Source of the DNA: Spisula solida
Lineage: Eukaryota; Mollusca; Bivalvia; Venerida; Mactridae
Length of the DNA: 64,000 nucleotides
Assembly: GCA_947247005.1 (NCBI GenBank)
Contig: OX365948.1
Coordinates: 7,316,001-7,380,000, forward strand
Reading direction: 5' to 3'
In this document: positions 36,490 to 47,347 of the stretch, piece after piece
Layout: each line of letters starts with the position of its first letter
How positions within the stretch are numbered: position 1 is the first letter of the stretch
Notes under the pieces: generated by a model
What the model was told of the DNA's origin: nothing
What the model saw: the letters and a program-made list of their open reading frames with translations, nothing else
Databases searched by the model: none
Made by a program: the position numbers and the translations under genes

Positions 36490-37541
36490 TCCTATATGTG
36501 GCATCCCAGACCATATGGGGTACATAACACTGTCAAGTACAACCATCCCGTGCCATAATGGGTACTCACTACTACGTGTTAAAGTCATACTAAGTCCTAA
36601 GGGTACTTTATACAAAGTACAGTCAAACCAAATCATCACCATCACATACCAGGCCACAATGGGTTCTAACCACCAACAAGTACATTCTGTAACCAATGGA
36701 GTACATGTCATGTTCTTACAACTGCCCATAACAACCATTCCCATCGAGTTCTCAATGTCACTAGCTATACCTGAGGCCCAATGGGGTACTTACAACCACA
36801 GAGTAGAGCCAACAAAGGCCATATTGGTTAATCACCACCATATCAGTCTCGATATGGTACTCACAATCACTGAACACAGCTGTAAAGGCCCTATGGGTTA
36901 CTCATTAGAACAAATCACAGTCGTATAAGGCCCAAAGGGGTACTCATCCAAAATAATTACAACTTTCCATGCCCAATAGGGGTGCTCTTAACCAATGAAT
37001 TACAGCCATACCAGGTCCTATGGGCTACACCCAAGTCACAACAAAAGGGTACAGACATCCAAGGCCCAATCAACACCACCAATAAGCATTGAGTACAGTC
37101 ACACCTGACCCTATGTGGTACTTACCACCGACGATTACAGCCATACTATGTTCTAAGGGGTACTTGGACCAACTGAGTACAGCCATACCAGGTGCAATAC
37201 AGCAATCCTAGGCCCTACTGGGTATTTCACCACCACTAATTATGGCCATACTTATCCCTATGGGTTAGTTGCACCCACTGAATACAGCCATACTAGATCC
37301 CATGTGGTAATTACCACCACTAATTACAGCCACCATAGGCCCTACTCACAACCACTGTGTATAGCCATACTATGCCTGAGGATACTCGCATCTACTGAGA
37401 ACAGCCATTCAATGCCCTATTTGGTATTTAACACTGCCTATAGAACAGCCATCCCAGGCCAATTTATGTTCTCACTTCCAAAAGTTCAACCATCCCAGGC
37501 CCATTTGGGAACCCATCACCACCAATTACAGTCATACCAGT
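36490..37541. repeat. 42-bp minisatellite, block 1
   Basis: Diverged units of about 42 bp built on CAGCCATACCAGGCCCTATG, GGGTACTCACCACCA and a following AC-rich spacer. Copies are more diverged than in block 2. Block 1 and block 2 are one array divided by the MITE at 37542-37959. The plus frames 36515-36928 and 37304-37618 are by-products of the repeat. Confidence 0.85.
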
Positions 37542-37959
37542 GGCCGGAATTACCAGAAATACTTACACTCAGCACTCAACACTCAAATATTGAAATTCAC
37601 TCTTTTGAGATTCATTGAGGCATTTTTTAGAGCAAGACGTCGTGATAATGTTAAATTGGTACTACATATTGTTTTTGGCTTATTTCCTAGTTTAATTTAG
37701 TGTATTTGTAAGCTATAATTGCAATTCATCAGTCTGAGTGCTGAGTGTGGCACTCAGATTCAATAATTACATTTACACCTCATAAATGGTACACAATGGC
37801 AAAGAAAATTTATCAAATGTTATTTTCAGCACCCATTAACTATCTTATACATTTTCCTCGTCTAAATTCGCAATCTAGAACAAATAATAGCTCATTATAT
37901 TTAATTTTCAATATTTGAGTGTTGAGTGCTGAGTGTAAGTATTCGTTGTAATCCCGGCC
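37542..37959. mobile_element. MITE nested in the minisatellite (418 bp)
   Basis: The ends GGCCGG(A/G)ATTAC are inverted. The perfect 38-bp inverted pair 37558-37595 and 37906-37943 (contains ACACTCAGCACTCAACACTC) follows after a few unmatched bases. A further TGAGTGCTGAGTGTGGCACTCAG word lies at 37733-37757. Left flank CATACCAG and right flank GGTCTTATGGAGTACTC together restore one minisatellite unit, which shows the element was inserted into the array. The target duplication is not certain (left CCAG, right CCTGG). Confidence 0.82.
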
Positions 37960-39412
37960 CCTGGTCTTATGGAGTACTCGCCACCACTCAATACAGCCGT
38001 CCGAGGCCCTATTGGAAACCCACAACCACAGACAACAGCCATCACAGGTTCCATTTGATACCCACCACCTTGAGTACAGCCACCAAAGGCACTATTGAAT
38101 ACCCTATACCACAGAAAACAGCCAACCCATGCCTCATTTGGTACCCACAACCTCTGAGCACAGCCATCCCAGGCCCTATTGGGTATCCACCACCTCTGAG
38201 TAGTCATCCAAGGCCCCATTGAGTACCCACCCTCATGAATTCCAGCTATCACAGGCCCTATTGAGTATGCACCATTACAGATTTCAGCCATCCCAGTCCC
38301 TATTGAGTACCCACCACCTCTGAGCAGTCATCCAAGGCCCTATTGAGTACTCTCACTCACAGATTTCAGCCATCCCAGGCCCTATTGTGTACCCAGTACC
38401 TCTGAATACAGTCATCCAAGGCCCTATTGAGTACTCGCCCTCACAGATTTCAGCCATCACAGGCCCTATTGTGTACCCAGTACCTCTGAATACAGTCATC
38501 CAAGGCCCTATTGAGTACTCTCCCTCACAGATTTCAGCCATCCCAGGCCCTATTGTGTAACCAGTACCTCTGAATACAGTCATCCAAGGCCCTATTGAGT
38601 ACTCTCCCTCACAATATTTCAGCCATCCAATGCACTATTGAGTACCTGTCATCACATATTTCAGCCATCCCAAGCCCATTGAGTACCCATCCTCACAGAA
38701 TTCAGCCATCTCATGCCCTATAGTGTACCCACCATCACAGATTTCAGCCATCCCATGCCCTATTGAGTACCCCCCTTACAGATTTCAGCCATCCCAAGCT
38801 TTAATGGGTACCCACCATCACAGATCTCAGCCATCCCAAGCCCTATTGAGTACCCATCATCACATATTTAAGCCATCCCAAGCCCATTGAAAACCCATCC
38901 TCACAGGTTTCACCCATCCCATGCCCTATTGGGTACCCGCCATCATAATATATTAAGCCATCTCAGGCCCTATTGAGTACCCACCATCACAGATTTCAGC
39001 CATCCCAAGCCCTATTATGTACCCACATCACAGATTCCAGTCATCCCAAGCCCTATTGGGTACCCACTATCACAGATTTCAGCCATCCCAAGCCCTATTG
39101 TGTGCTCACCATCACAGATTGAGCCATCCCAGGCCCTATTGAGTTCCCACCCTCACAGATTTCAGCCATCCCAAGCCCTATTGTGTACCCACCTAACTTA
39201 TTAAAGCATTACCATACCATACGGAGTACTCCCCCCACACAGAGTGCAGCAATCCTTGGCCCTATTCGAGTAATGACCAACACCAATTATGGCCATTTAA
39301 AAGTTTAAGGGGTACAAAGGCAACCACTTAATTCAGCCATACCAGACCCTATGTAGTAAACATACTTACCATCACATAGTTCAGCCATCTTAGGCCTAAC
39401 AGGTGACTCACG
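37960..39412. repeat. 42-bp minisatellite, block 2
   Basis: Units CAGATTTCAGCCATCCCAGG-CCCTATTGAGTACCCACCAT, about 42 bp. At 38340-38600 an 84-bp dimer (unit with CTCACAGATTTC alternating with CTCTGAATACAGTC) is repeated three times almost unchanged, which gives a 28-residue repeat in the minus frame at 38353-38583 that I regard as a by-product. The right edge decays into degenerate units by 39412. Confidence 0.88.
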
Positions 39413-39970
39413 ATGTCCAAACGTTTTGTTGAAATTCCCACAGTAGGAGATGCTTGGTATATTAAATGGCCTGTCATCTTTAAATGGTTGCAGCAAGTCT
39501 GCTTTTTGCTGTGTCTAAATTCCCCAATCCCAGAATCTAAAGTCCAGCCAAAGTCTATTTCCCGGGATCGGGAATCAAAGGGCCTGTCAAAATCCCGTCC
39601 ATTGGGAATTGTTTTCTGTCTAAAGTCCACTGTATGCCCGCCACTCCCCCACCCTGGGACAAAATATTGATAGGTGCATTATTATATATAATAACTGTCT
39701 AATATGTAATAATGTTGTCAAACCATTAACAATAATACTGTCAAATATAGAGATTCAACGATCAAGGAAAAACCATTCACGGCTGTAATATTGTACATTA
39801 CGTAGAATCGCTTATGTTCCGTCACAAAATTTAAATAGATTTTCTATTTGCAGTAAAAATATATCACTTCTAATGAAATAATTTACACTTAGAATACCTG
39901 CTATCACATCTAAAACAAAATACAATGTTCAGCATTCGTTTATAATAACAATTTGCGACGAAATATCAAA
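39413..39970. other. Inner spacer of the foldback element; no gene seen
   Basis: Contains TTTCCCGGGATCGGGAATC, a GC-rich palindromic patch at 39559-39577, inside otherwise AT-rich sequence. The overlapping short frames at 39305-39670 on both strands show no domain. Confidence 0.4.
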
Positions 39971-40665
39971 TTTTCAGGTATATTTGGTAGTTTGACCTTG
40001 AAATGACATTGACCTTGACCTTGAGTGGTCATTTTTCAAGTCCATTTGGAGTACAATACAAAGTTAATAATGTTTAGACAAACATTTAATCATACCATTA
40101 GAAATAATAGTGTCAATAGTTGAATACAAAAATTTTAAATAGGGAATCAGCAATCTAAGAATGCCATCTCGGCCAACATGTACATGCATAATAATGTCAG
40201 TTTTGACAAAGTTTCAATATTTTGAACTGAAAATTCAACTAATAATAAGAGAATATGTGCTTACCAACACTTTTATCACTTTTAATACCAACTTGAATAT
40301 AAAACATATGCTAAAACAAGAAAACAAGTGAGGAAACATCATTTTTTCAGCTTTTTTTCGTAATTTGACCTTGACATGACCGTGACCTTGACCTCAAAGT
40401 GGTCAGTCTTGTATGTCCATTTGATGTACATTATCAAATGAATAATATCCAAGCAAATATTTGTGACTACATACATAAATAAAAAAATTGCATGAGAACA
40501 TAGAATTTTAAGTGTATGTGTAAATTATGGCGGCCATCTTGGACGCCATCTTGGATTTCCGTGTCCGCACCACGCGTTGACAATTTATGCCGGCAGTTCC
40601 ATATAGTACAGACATAGGCGAACATTTTGGTATATAACATTGCTTGTTCTACTTGAGTTGTCACC
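39971..40665 (-). repeat. Right inverted arm of the foldback element
   Basis: Inverse of 35681-36376. Outside it, 40666-40698 is unmatched to the left side, and 40699-40711 is the terminal 13-bp repeat. Confidence 0.92.
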
Positions 40666-40711
40666 TACTCCTTAAATAAGCCACTTTTGAGCTGATAATG
40701 TCACCCCACTA

Positions 40712-41760
40712 TTAACTATTATTTAAAAATCCCTAAAATTTACTAATCAGACGTCAAATTATTAAAATTCACTTTTCGCTACATAATCTGACAACGTAAA
40801 TTTTTTATGGAAATATTTAAACAAATGTTTACCCTGTTGGAAAAAATTTTCAAATAAAAAGACGTTAAAGTATTAAAATTGTAGGCCTACACCGCAAAAG
40901 ACGACAGTGATACTTTTATTCATGTTTTTATTAAAGTAGATCTACCCAGATGAAAAACTATGTCCCACGGTGGGGATTTAGAGAGCAAGCACTGTCTCCT
41001 GGGTGGGGATTTGGACATCAAAAAATTGAAAATGTCTAATTCCCCCTGGGTAACCAGCCACCTGTAGATAAGGTTTACAATCGATTATGTAATAAAACAA
41101 CAGAGTGATTAGAGCTAAAGATCTTATTGATAATTTGAAGAATATAGACATTGTTAAACAAAGATTGCTCTTTTTTTGTGCTGGACCCTTTTTCTCGAAC
41201 TTGACCTCGAATCTACCGAGCACCAATCTCTCGAGCACCAATCTCTCGAGCAGCCAGTACAATAAGGTAGGTAACTCCAGCAGCACTTGTTTCTAGTCTC
41301 CAACATAATTGCCTCCCTTGCCAAACGGTATTAGTTGAACATCTGGTTCTAGACGCTTCAACTCAACAATCCAAGTGTTTGTTGTCGAGATTTTTACCCC
41401 TCCGACCTTTTAAAATAGTGTTGTTACTTCACAGCGTGAATAGAACTAAAATAAAATCTGACTCCGTGACAACATTTTCATTGGGCTGATTCAGCCATCG
41501 CGAAATTATATGACAAATTGGAATATAAACATATTTTACAGTTGACAATGTATATCGAACATAGGGCTGTAATTTTAAGAAACTTTGAAATACGAATTCA
41601 TGATGAAATACCTTTAAACGCAATAAATAAGAACAATTACATGTTTTCTGGGTGGGGTTGATTATATCACAATTTGCGGCGGCTATCTCTAACACGTGTA
41701 AGCCGAGTACCAGTGAATGGTTGAAGATATATACATTGTAACTGAGCTTGAGTATCAGAA
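40712..41760. other. No gene seen; region upstream of tRNA-Ser
   Basis: CTCGAGCACCAATCT is tandemly doubled at about 41215-41245. Frames at 40978-41296 and 41429-41695 show no domain. Confidence 0.4.
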
Positions 41761-41842
41761 GACGAGGTGGCCGAGTGGTTAAGGCGATGGACTGCTAATC
41801 CATTGGGCTCTGCCCGCGTGGGTTCGAATCCCATCCTCGTCG
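41761..41842 (+). tRNA. trnS-GCU: tRNA-Ser(GCU)
   Basis: An 82-nt gene decoding AGC/AGU serine codons. Acceptor stem GACGAGG (41761-41767) pairs with CCTCGTC (41835-41841), followed by discriminator G. The A box TGGCCGAGTGG is at 41768-41778. Anticodon stem ATGGA/TCCAT (41787-41791, 41799-41803) encloses loop CTGCTAA with anticodon GCT at 41794-41796. A long variable arm (TGGGC/GCCCG stem) marks it as class II, as expected for tRNA-Ser. The B box GGTTCGAATCC is at 41821-41831. There is no encoded CCA, and a T-run that suits RNA polymerase III termination begins about four bases after the gene. It looks intact and functional. An antisense open frame across it, including GFEPTRAEP, is only the shadow of the tRNA. 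Confidence 0.97.
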
Positions 41843-42076
41843 GATATTTTTTATTTCTCTTTTTTAATGAGTGACAATTCCTATAAATATCTGATGTGAA
41901 ATGTAGAAACAAATAATAATGTGAACACACTAAAATTATAATAATGTGAACACTACAAGTGTATAAATAATATAATTATGCTAATTTATACAAATAGAAT
42001 ATCCAATGATACCTAAATTAGGCAACGACAATGTTGTGGATTTGGTAACCCGTAACCTACCCATTGGCGTAGCCCG

Positions 42077-42410
42077 GCTTGAGTGGACGCTACACACACC
42101 AGCCTTAAAGCGTGGGTGGTTAGCTTGAGTGGACGCTACACACACAAGCCTTAAAGCGTGGGTGGTTAGCTAGAGTGGACGCTACACACACATGCCCTAA
42201 AGCGTGGGTGGTTAGCTTGAGTGGACGCTACACACACAAGCCTTAAAGCGTGGGTGGTTAGCTTGAGTGGACACTACACACACAAGCCTTAAAGCGTGGG
42301 TGGTTAGCTAGAGTGGACGCTACACACACAAGCCTTAAAGCGTGGGTGGTTAGCTAGAGTGGACGCTACACACACAAGCCTTAAAGCGTGGGTGGTTAGC
42401 TAGAGTGGAC
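42077..42410. repeat. 46-bp tandem array, about 7 copies
   Basis: The unit is GCTTGAGTGGACGCTACACA-CACAAGCCTTAAAGCGTGGG-TGGTTA. Copies are nearly identical; the only regular variant is GCTTGAG/GCTAGAG. Identity this high suggests recent expansion and likely length polymorphism. Confidence 0.93.
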
Positions 42411-42805
42411 ATCAGCACTGGAAATGTTGAACTTCAAGTTGTAATAGGATGCATGACTATCTACATGTATATGATATCATAACTTGTGATATAATACTAC
42501 AGATTTTGACTTTATAAAGCCATTTTTGGCTGTATTTGTGTTTTTAATTTTCAAACTAATGTTACACATGTGCATACATGCCTATGGCTGGCTACACCCC
42601 TGCCTGCTAGTGCATAATTATAATATGTCGATATGCTAACATCAGTGGTTAGTGCTATGAATTTCTTTTGCTTAGTTTTTATGTAAAATTATTATATTTG
42701 TTAACATACATTTCTTACACATTAACTTTTAAAATCAGACTTCATTTTCTTTAACCAGGTTAGAACTTTCCATCATTTAGAATACAAAAATGTATTTAAA
42801 AGTAA
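42411..42805. other. No gene seen between the 46-bp and 31-bp arrays
   Basis: AT-rich spacer without recognised content. Confidence 0.4.
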
Positions 42806-43785
42806 TGCCTCAATCAGTGTCCCTGAGGCAGCGGTATGCCTCAATCAGTGTCCCTGAGGCAGCGGTATGCCTCAATCAGTGTCCCTGTGGCAGGGGTATG
42901 CCTCAATCAGTGTCCCTATGGCAGCGGTATGCCTCAATCAGTGTCCCTATGGCAGCGATATGCCTCAATCAGTGTCCCCTGTGGCAGCAGTATGCCTCAA
43001 TCAGTGTCCCCTATGGCAGCGGTATGCCTCAATCAGTGTCCCTGAGGCAGCGGTATGCCTCAATCAGTGTCCCTGAGGCAGCGGTATGCCTCAATCAGTG
43101 TCCCTGTGGCAGCGGTATGACTCAATCAGTGTCCCTGAGGCAGCTGTACATGTATGCCTCAATCAGTGTCCCTGAGGCAGCGGTATGCCTCAATCAGTGT
43201 CCCTATGGCAGCGGTATGCATCAATCAGTGTCCCTGAGGCAGCGGTATGCCTCAATCAGTGTCCCTATGTCAGCGGTATGCCTCAATCAGTGTCCCTGTG
43301 GCAGCGGTATGCCTCAATCAGTGTCCCTGAGGCAGCGGTATGCCTCAATCAGTGTCCCTATGGCAGCGGTATGCCTCAATCAGTGTCCCTATGGCAGCGG
43401 TATGCCTCAATCAGTGTCCCTATGGCAGCGGTATGCCTCAATCAGTGTCCCCTGTGGCAGCGGTTTGCCTCAATCAGTGTCCCCTGTGGCAGCGGTATGC
43501 CTCAATCAGTGTCCCTGTGGCAGCGGTATGCCTCAATCAGTGTCCCTATGGCAGCGGTATGCCTCAATCAGTGTCCCCTGTGGCAGCGGTATGCCTCAAT
43601 CAGTGTCTCTGAGGCAGCGGTATGCCTCAATCAGTGTCCCTGAGGCAGCGGTATGCCTCAATCAGTGTCCCTGAGGCAGCGGTATGCCTCAATCAGTGTC
43701 CCTGAGGCAGCGGTATGCCTCAATCAGTGTCCCTGTGGCAGCGGTACGCCTCAATCAGTGTCCCCTGTGGCAGCGGTATTTGATA
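42806..43785. repeat. 31-bp minisatellite, about 31 copies
   Basis: The unit is ATGCCTCAATCAGTGTCCCT-GAGGCAGCGGT. The position after CCCT alternates between GAGGC, GTGGC and ATGGC. Some units carry an extra C (CCCCTGTGG, 32 bp), and one has a longer insertion near 43145. The plus-strand unit has no stop in any frame, so frames up to 294 codons (42790-43674) appear with a 31-residue rotation (MPQSVSL, ASISVP, CLNQCP). With a unit not divisible by three and frame-shifting variants this is not a protein gene. Confidence 0.95.
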
Positions 43786-44640
43786 TACAGGTATAACCTG
43801 AGCATTGTATTATTTCATATGTCCATCTTATTACGGTATGTTTCTTATTTCCTTCATTATTGTTTTTTTTTAATGCAAAGTTTAACTATATTAAAGGCAG
43901 CTGCCACAATGTACCTCTGTGGAGTATCTCAAAATTATTGACTATTTTAAAAAGACAGCTGCCATGATGCGCTTCAGTGTTCATAAGGTGCTTAGTATCT
44001 CCAAATCATAGCATTGAATGACTCACTGAATTTCAATAACCATATTAAAATATGAACATTAAATGTATGTATACAAATATTGGTACATTGCCCATGAACT
44101 ATATACACCTCTTTGATGTACTTGCATATCAATCAGAACATATCTTGTACCACAATCTTTCCTGTTTAATATTGGGGATGACTGATCCTAAATGAAAGCT
44201 GAAACTTAATGGCTTCCACTGTGAAGTATTTATTTGCTGAAAGTTATGAACCATAAACAATGAAACAGATATGTAGACTGCAAAAAAATGTTCTTCATTA
44301 TTCTTTTTTTTTCACCTAGAACAAAAGACAAAATACCTATGCAAGGCAACATTAGGGGCCATCCTCCGCCTCCACACCCTTACTGTTAAACATCACTGAG
44401 GCACAACCTTGATAATTAGATAACTTAAAATTTACAGACACAATATTTAAGTCTATTATAGCTATGTGATGAACTAAACAGTCTTGGTGTTTAGCAATTA
44501 TTATCTTCTATAATCAAGTTAGGATCTGGCGACAGTGACATATCCGTTTAAGTGTACACAGAAGATTTCAACCATTGTCTAAATAGGTCGTGTGAATATA
44601 GTGTGTTAGTTAAGCATTGAAATAATGGCTGTCTGTTTTA
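43786..44640. other. No gene seen; AT-rich sequence
   Basis: AAAGGCAGCTGCCACAATG (43893) and AAGACAGCTGCCATGATG (43952) form a close pair of related words. Nothing else was recognised. Confidence 0.4.
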
Positions 44641-44649
44641 GCCTTTATA

Positions 44650-45470
44650 ATTGGTTTTACACCGTAATAGTGGACCTGACCGCTGCATGCTAGGTTTATG
44701 AAACTTGATATGTGGGTAGGTGCCATACCGAGATTATGCACATCTAATTTATTTTATTTTGACAATAATTGTGGTTGCTATGGATACAGAAATACTTCAA
44801 AATGTAGTATCCTGCCATAACTCAAACAGTTTACAAGCTAGGGGTATGCAACTTGGTATAGGGAAAGGAGTCTGTAAGGAGATTTTGTACACTTAAATGT
44901 TTTTTTATTCTGACAAAAATTGTGGTTGCTATGGATACAGAAATAGATAAATTATTTCCCTTTAACTGGATCTTTGTATTAACCAAAAATTATCAATGCT
45001 ATGTCGACAGTTTATGGTATATGCATAGAGATCAATGTTGGGATGACACCTATTAATTAATGCTTCACTTTGACAGGAATTGTGGTTGCCATGGCAACAG
45101 AAGCATTAAAAATAATGTAAAGGTCATGGCTTCAAACCAGCAGGGGACTTCTGTAGTGCTTGCAATTCTCAGTGACTTGTTTAACCTAAATTTTAGTCAT
45201 ACTCAATTAGAATAAAATATTGACGGGCCCCAAGGCAGGTCTTCTCATAAGGGTTTCACTGTTCTCTATTCAATATTATCATTTATATGGTTACGTAAAC
45301 ATTTTAGTTTTCCTAGCTCCAATATACTGACAGGAATTGTATCACATTTTACAACACAATTATTTTTTACTCAACCTTGTCCTTTATGCTTCTGCTTTTA
45401 TTAAATAGTTAAGTTGAATATAAAATTTGATGGGTACAAAGGTAGTAGCTATTCTCTATTCCTGAACTAT
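44650..45470. repeat. Degenerate ~155-bp tandem core repeat (3-4 copies)
   Basis: The phrase TGACA-AATTGTGGTTGC(T/C)ATGG-ACAGAA recurs at about 44760, 44918 and 45072, and a weaker start (GACAGGAATTGTATCACA) at 45330. The third copy has the perfect palindrome GTTGCCATGGCAAC. The spacing near 155 bp is like the core repeats of the pearl-like element at 10.1 kb, but the sequences are unrelated. Confidence 0.65.
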
Positions 45471-45472
45471 AT

Positions 45473-45859
45473 CACAGGAATTTGAAATTCTATCCATAGA
45501 CTATCATAGCAGTCCATCTAATCAAAATCACTCTATGTATATATAATACTCAAGGAGTGCAACAATTCCCCCCTCCAAAATGGAATCCCGTAGTCAGTGC
45601 TAACAAAATAAAAGATACAAGCCACCAAGTTAACTCGTTCGACGAAGAATACTTATATTATATGTACCCAATCCAATCGACAACCAATATCATTTTTCTG
45701 ATTTTATGCGAAATATTCATGATTTACTTCACAAAGTTCAATATCTAGTACATCGTCGGCGCCACTCAGTCATCACAAGCCACACCCACAAGCTGAATTT
45801 TTGTGTGGGAAACCTGCGACTGCTATGATATTCTATGGATAGAATTTCAAATTCCTGTG
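45473..45859. mobile_element. 387-bp MITE with 40-bp inverted ends
   Basis: CACAGGAATTTGAAATTCTA and the following 20 bases at the left are inverted at 45820-45859 with about one difference over 40 bp. No clean target duplication is visible. The plus frame 45557-45748 inside it has no domain. Just before it, a CTATTCTCTATTC phrase repeats one at 45262, part of the degenerate array to the left. Confidence 0.8.
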
Positions 45860-45977
45860 GTAAAACCGACTTTCGACACACTCAAAAACCTGACATCAGG
45901 TATATATATGTACCTGAAACCTTGCACCCATGCATCTTAAAGCAATGCTGACTCAATAAGTAACTTGATCTGTCTAC

Positions 45978-46200
45978 AGCCCTGTCCTAGATTTCAGTGC
46001 ACTGGATTTTTAAACTGGTGGTCCTGCTTTGATTCCCAGTCACTTTAGGTCTTACCCTGCCATGACTATTTGTCAACAATGAGGATTTTCCTCCACACAT
46101 TGGTTCCTTGTAGAAGGGCAAGTTAGTACTGATTAGGATACAACACTAGGAAACCAGGTTAGGTGATCAGTATGCTGACTTGGCTCTTTGATATATTTAT
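45978..46200 (+). mobile_element. SINE-like repeat, copy 2
   Basis: Same order as 13133-13410: CAGTGCACTGGATTTTTAAAC, the B-box-like CTTTGATTCCCAGTCAC, then GTAGAAGGGCAAGTTAGTACT and GATTAGGATAC-ACACTAGGAAACCAGGTTAG-type body. No (AAAC)n tail is left. The B box reads CTTTGATTCCC, degenerate relative to GGTTCGAATCC. Confidence 0.6.
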
Positions 46201-46262
46201 TGAAGGAGGGATGTTCAATATTTTGCATTAATTGGTTATATTTGGATAGTGTAATTATATAT

Positions 46263-46939
46263 CATCGCCTGTCTTCGCAAAGGACGTATCTTCATTTTGG
46301 CGCCAAATTTTTTATTTGCTAATAAGAAAATACAGTGATTTATACGTCGTTTGCGAAGACTCTGTACCTGTAGCCAATCAAATAAAAGTATGATGTCATG
46401 TTATAGTACGTCATATATTTCATTGGTCCATTTTTTTTAGAATTCGCAAACGTCGTATAAATCCAGTCGCAGAGTTTCAAAAATTGTTTGATGGAATCAA
46501 GATTGTTTGCTATTTTGCATGACAGGGTATTTTTACCAGTCAGTATTTATACAGTTTGTGAGACATATAATGGAATAAAACATGTTTTAAAATTATACGT
46601 CGTTGGCGAATGTATAAAATTTGGAAATTCTGCAACTATTATACGACGTTTGTGCATACACAGTTTATTAATTGTCATGATAACCAACGACTATTTGATG
46701 GTTATTCATAGTCGAAATGATGTTATTGGCTCAATTATGCAATAAGTCAAAAATTGAAATCAAATACAGCTGCTTAAGGCCAGTTTAAATTAATTCCTAG
46801 ATTAGTATCCCCCCCATTTAGTTTAATAATTATTAAATGGTCATTTGGTTATATGCGAAATTAATTTTAGAAACCATATACCGAATTTTGGATAAAAAAA
46901 ATCAAATTTGAGATACGACCTTTGCGTAGACAGGCAACG
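46263..46939. mobile_element. 677-bp TIR element carrying six copies of a TATACGWCGTTTGCGAA motif
   Basis: The left end CATCGCCTGTCTTCGCAAAG and the right end (read inverted) CGTTGCCTGTCTACGCAAAG are alike over about 35 bp, and ATAT stands on both sides (46259-46262 and 46940-46943). The 17-bp motif TATACGTCGTTTGCGAA occurs internally at 46341-46357 (plus), 46443-46459 (minus), 46594-46610 (plus) and 46640-46656 (plus), with 0-4 changes. Both terminal repeats hold a further variant (ATACGTCCTTTGCGAA and ATACGACCTTTGCGTA). The plus frame 46488-46745 (85 codons) has no domain and overlaps the motifs. Probably non-autonomous. Confidence 0.78.
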
Positions 46940-47347
46940 ATATGTTGTGGCCACAACACAAACAGTGACCTGTTTTGACAGGTTTTTCAGACCCATTTGT
47001 TTTATCCCTCAACATCTGTTAATGTTATTCTTTCTGTTATAATGTGAATATTGCTTGGTAATGCAAACATATGTTCCAGGTATTTGTTTTCTTCCACTGG
47101 TCTAATCAATGTTGAAAACGCCCTTAAACAGCTACTCACAGCTGTTGACCGAATGTGTCATGTGACAATAATACTCTTGCATCTTGTGACACCAATAATC
47201 TCCAAGCTGAATGTAAAAAGTGTAGTTTTATGTAACATGCTTAATACATTGTTGGGTTTCCTTCACCACACAAATCATTAAACCCTATGGACATGACATA
47301 AGAAAACTGATGTATTTATGTTACTCAGGGACATTGTGATACATTAA

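Larger units (their letters stand above)
35647..40711. mobile_element. Foldback-type element, 5.07 kb, with ~696-bp inverted arms and a minisatellite core
   Basis: The outermost 13 bases TAGTGGGGTGACA (35647-35659) are inverted at 40699-40711, and TTA lies outside both ends (35644-35646 and 40712-40714), a likely target duplication. After a short unmatched stretch come long arms, 35681-36376 and 39971-40665, inverted to each other. Their outer ~320 bp show no difference by eye, and differences appear only further inwards. Between the arms are a 42-bp minisatellite split by a nested MITE and unique sequence. The arms contain AAGATGGCGTCCAAGATGGC. A 65-codon frame occurs in both arms only because the arms are copies. 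No transposase was found. Long TIRs, tandem internal repeats and no ORF fit Foldback-like elements. Confidence 0.85.

Noticed and set aside
41667..41930. Minus-strand frame containing GFEPTRAEP
   Set aside because: Antisense reading of the tRNA-Ser gene, a common false ORF.
42790..43941. Plus-strand frames up to 294 codons as a repeat protein
   Set aside because: Produced by a stop-free 31-bp unit in several frames; 32-bp units change frame inside the array.
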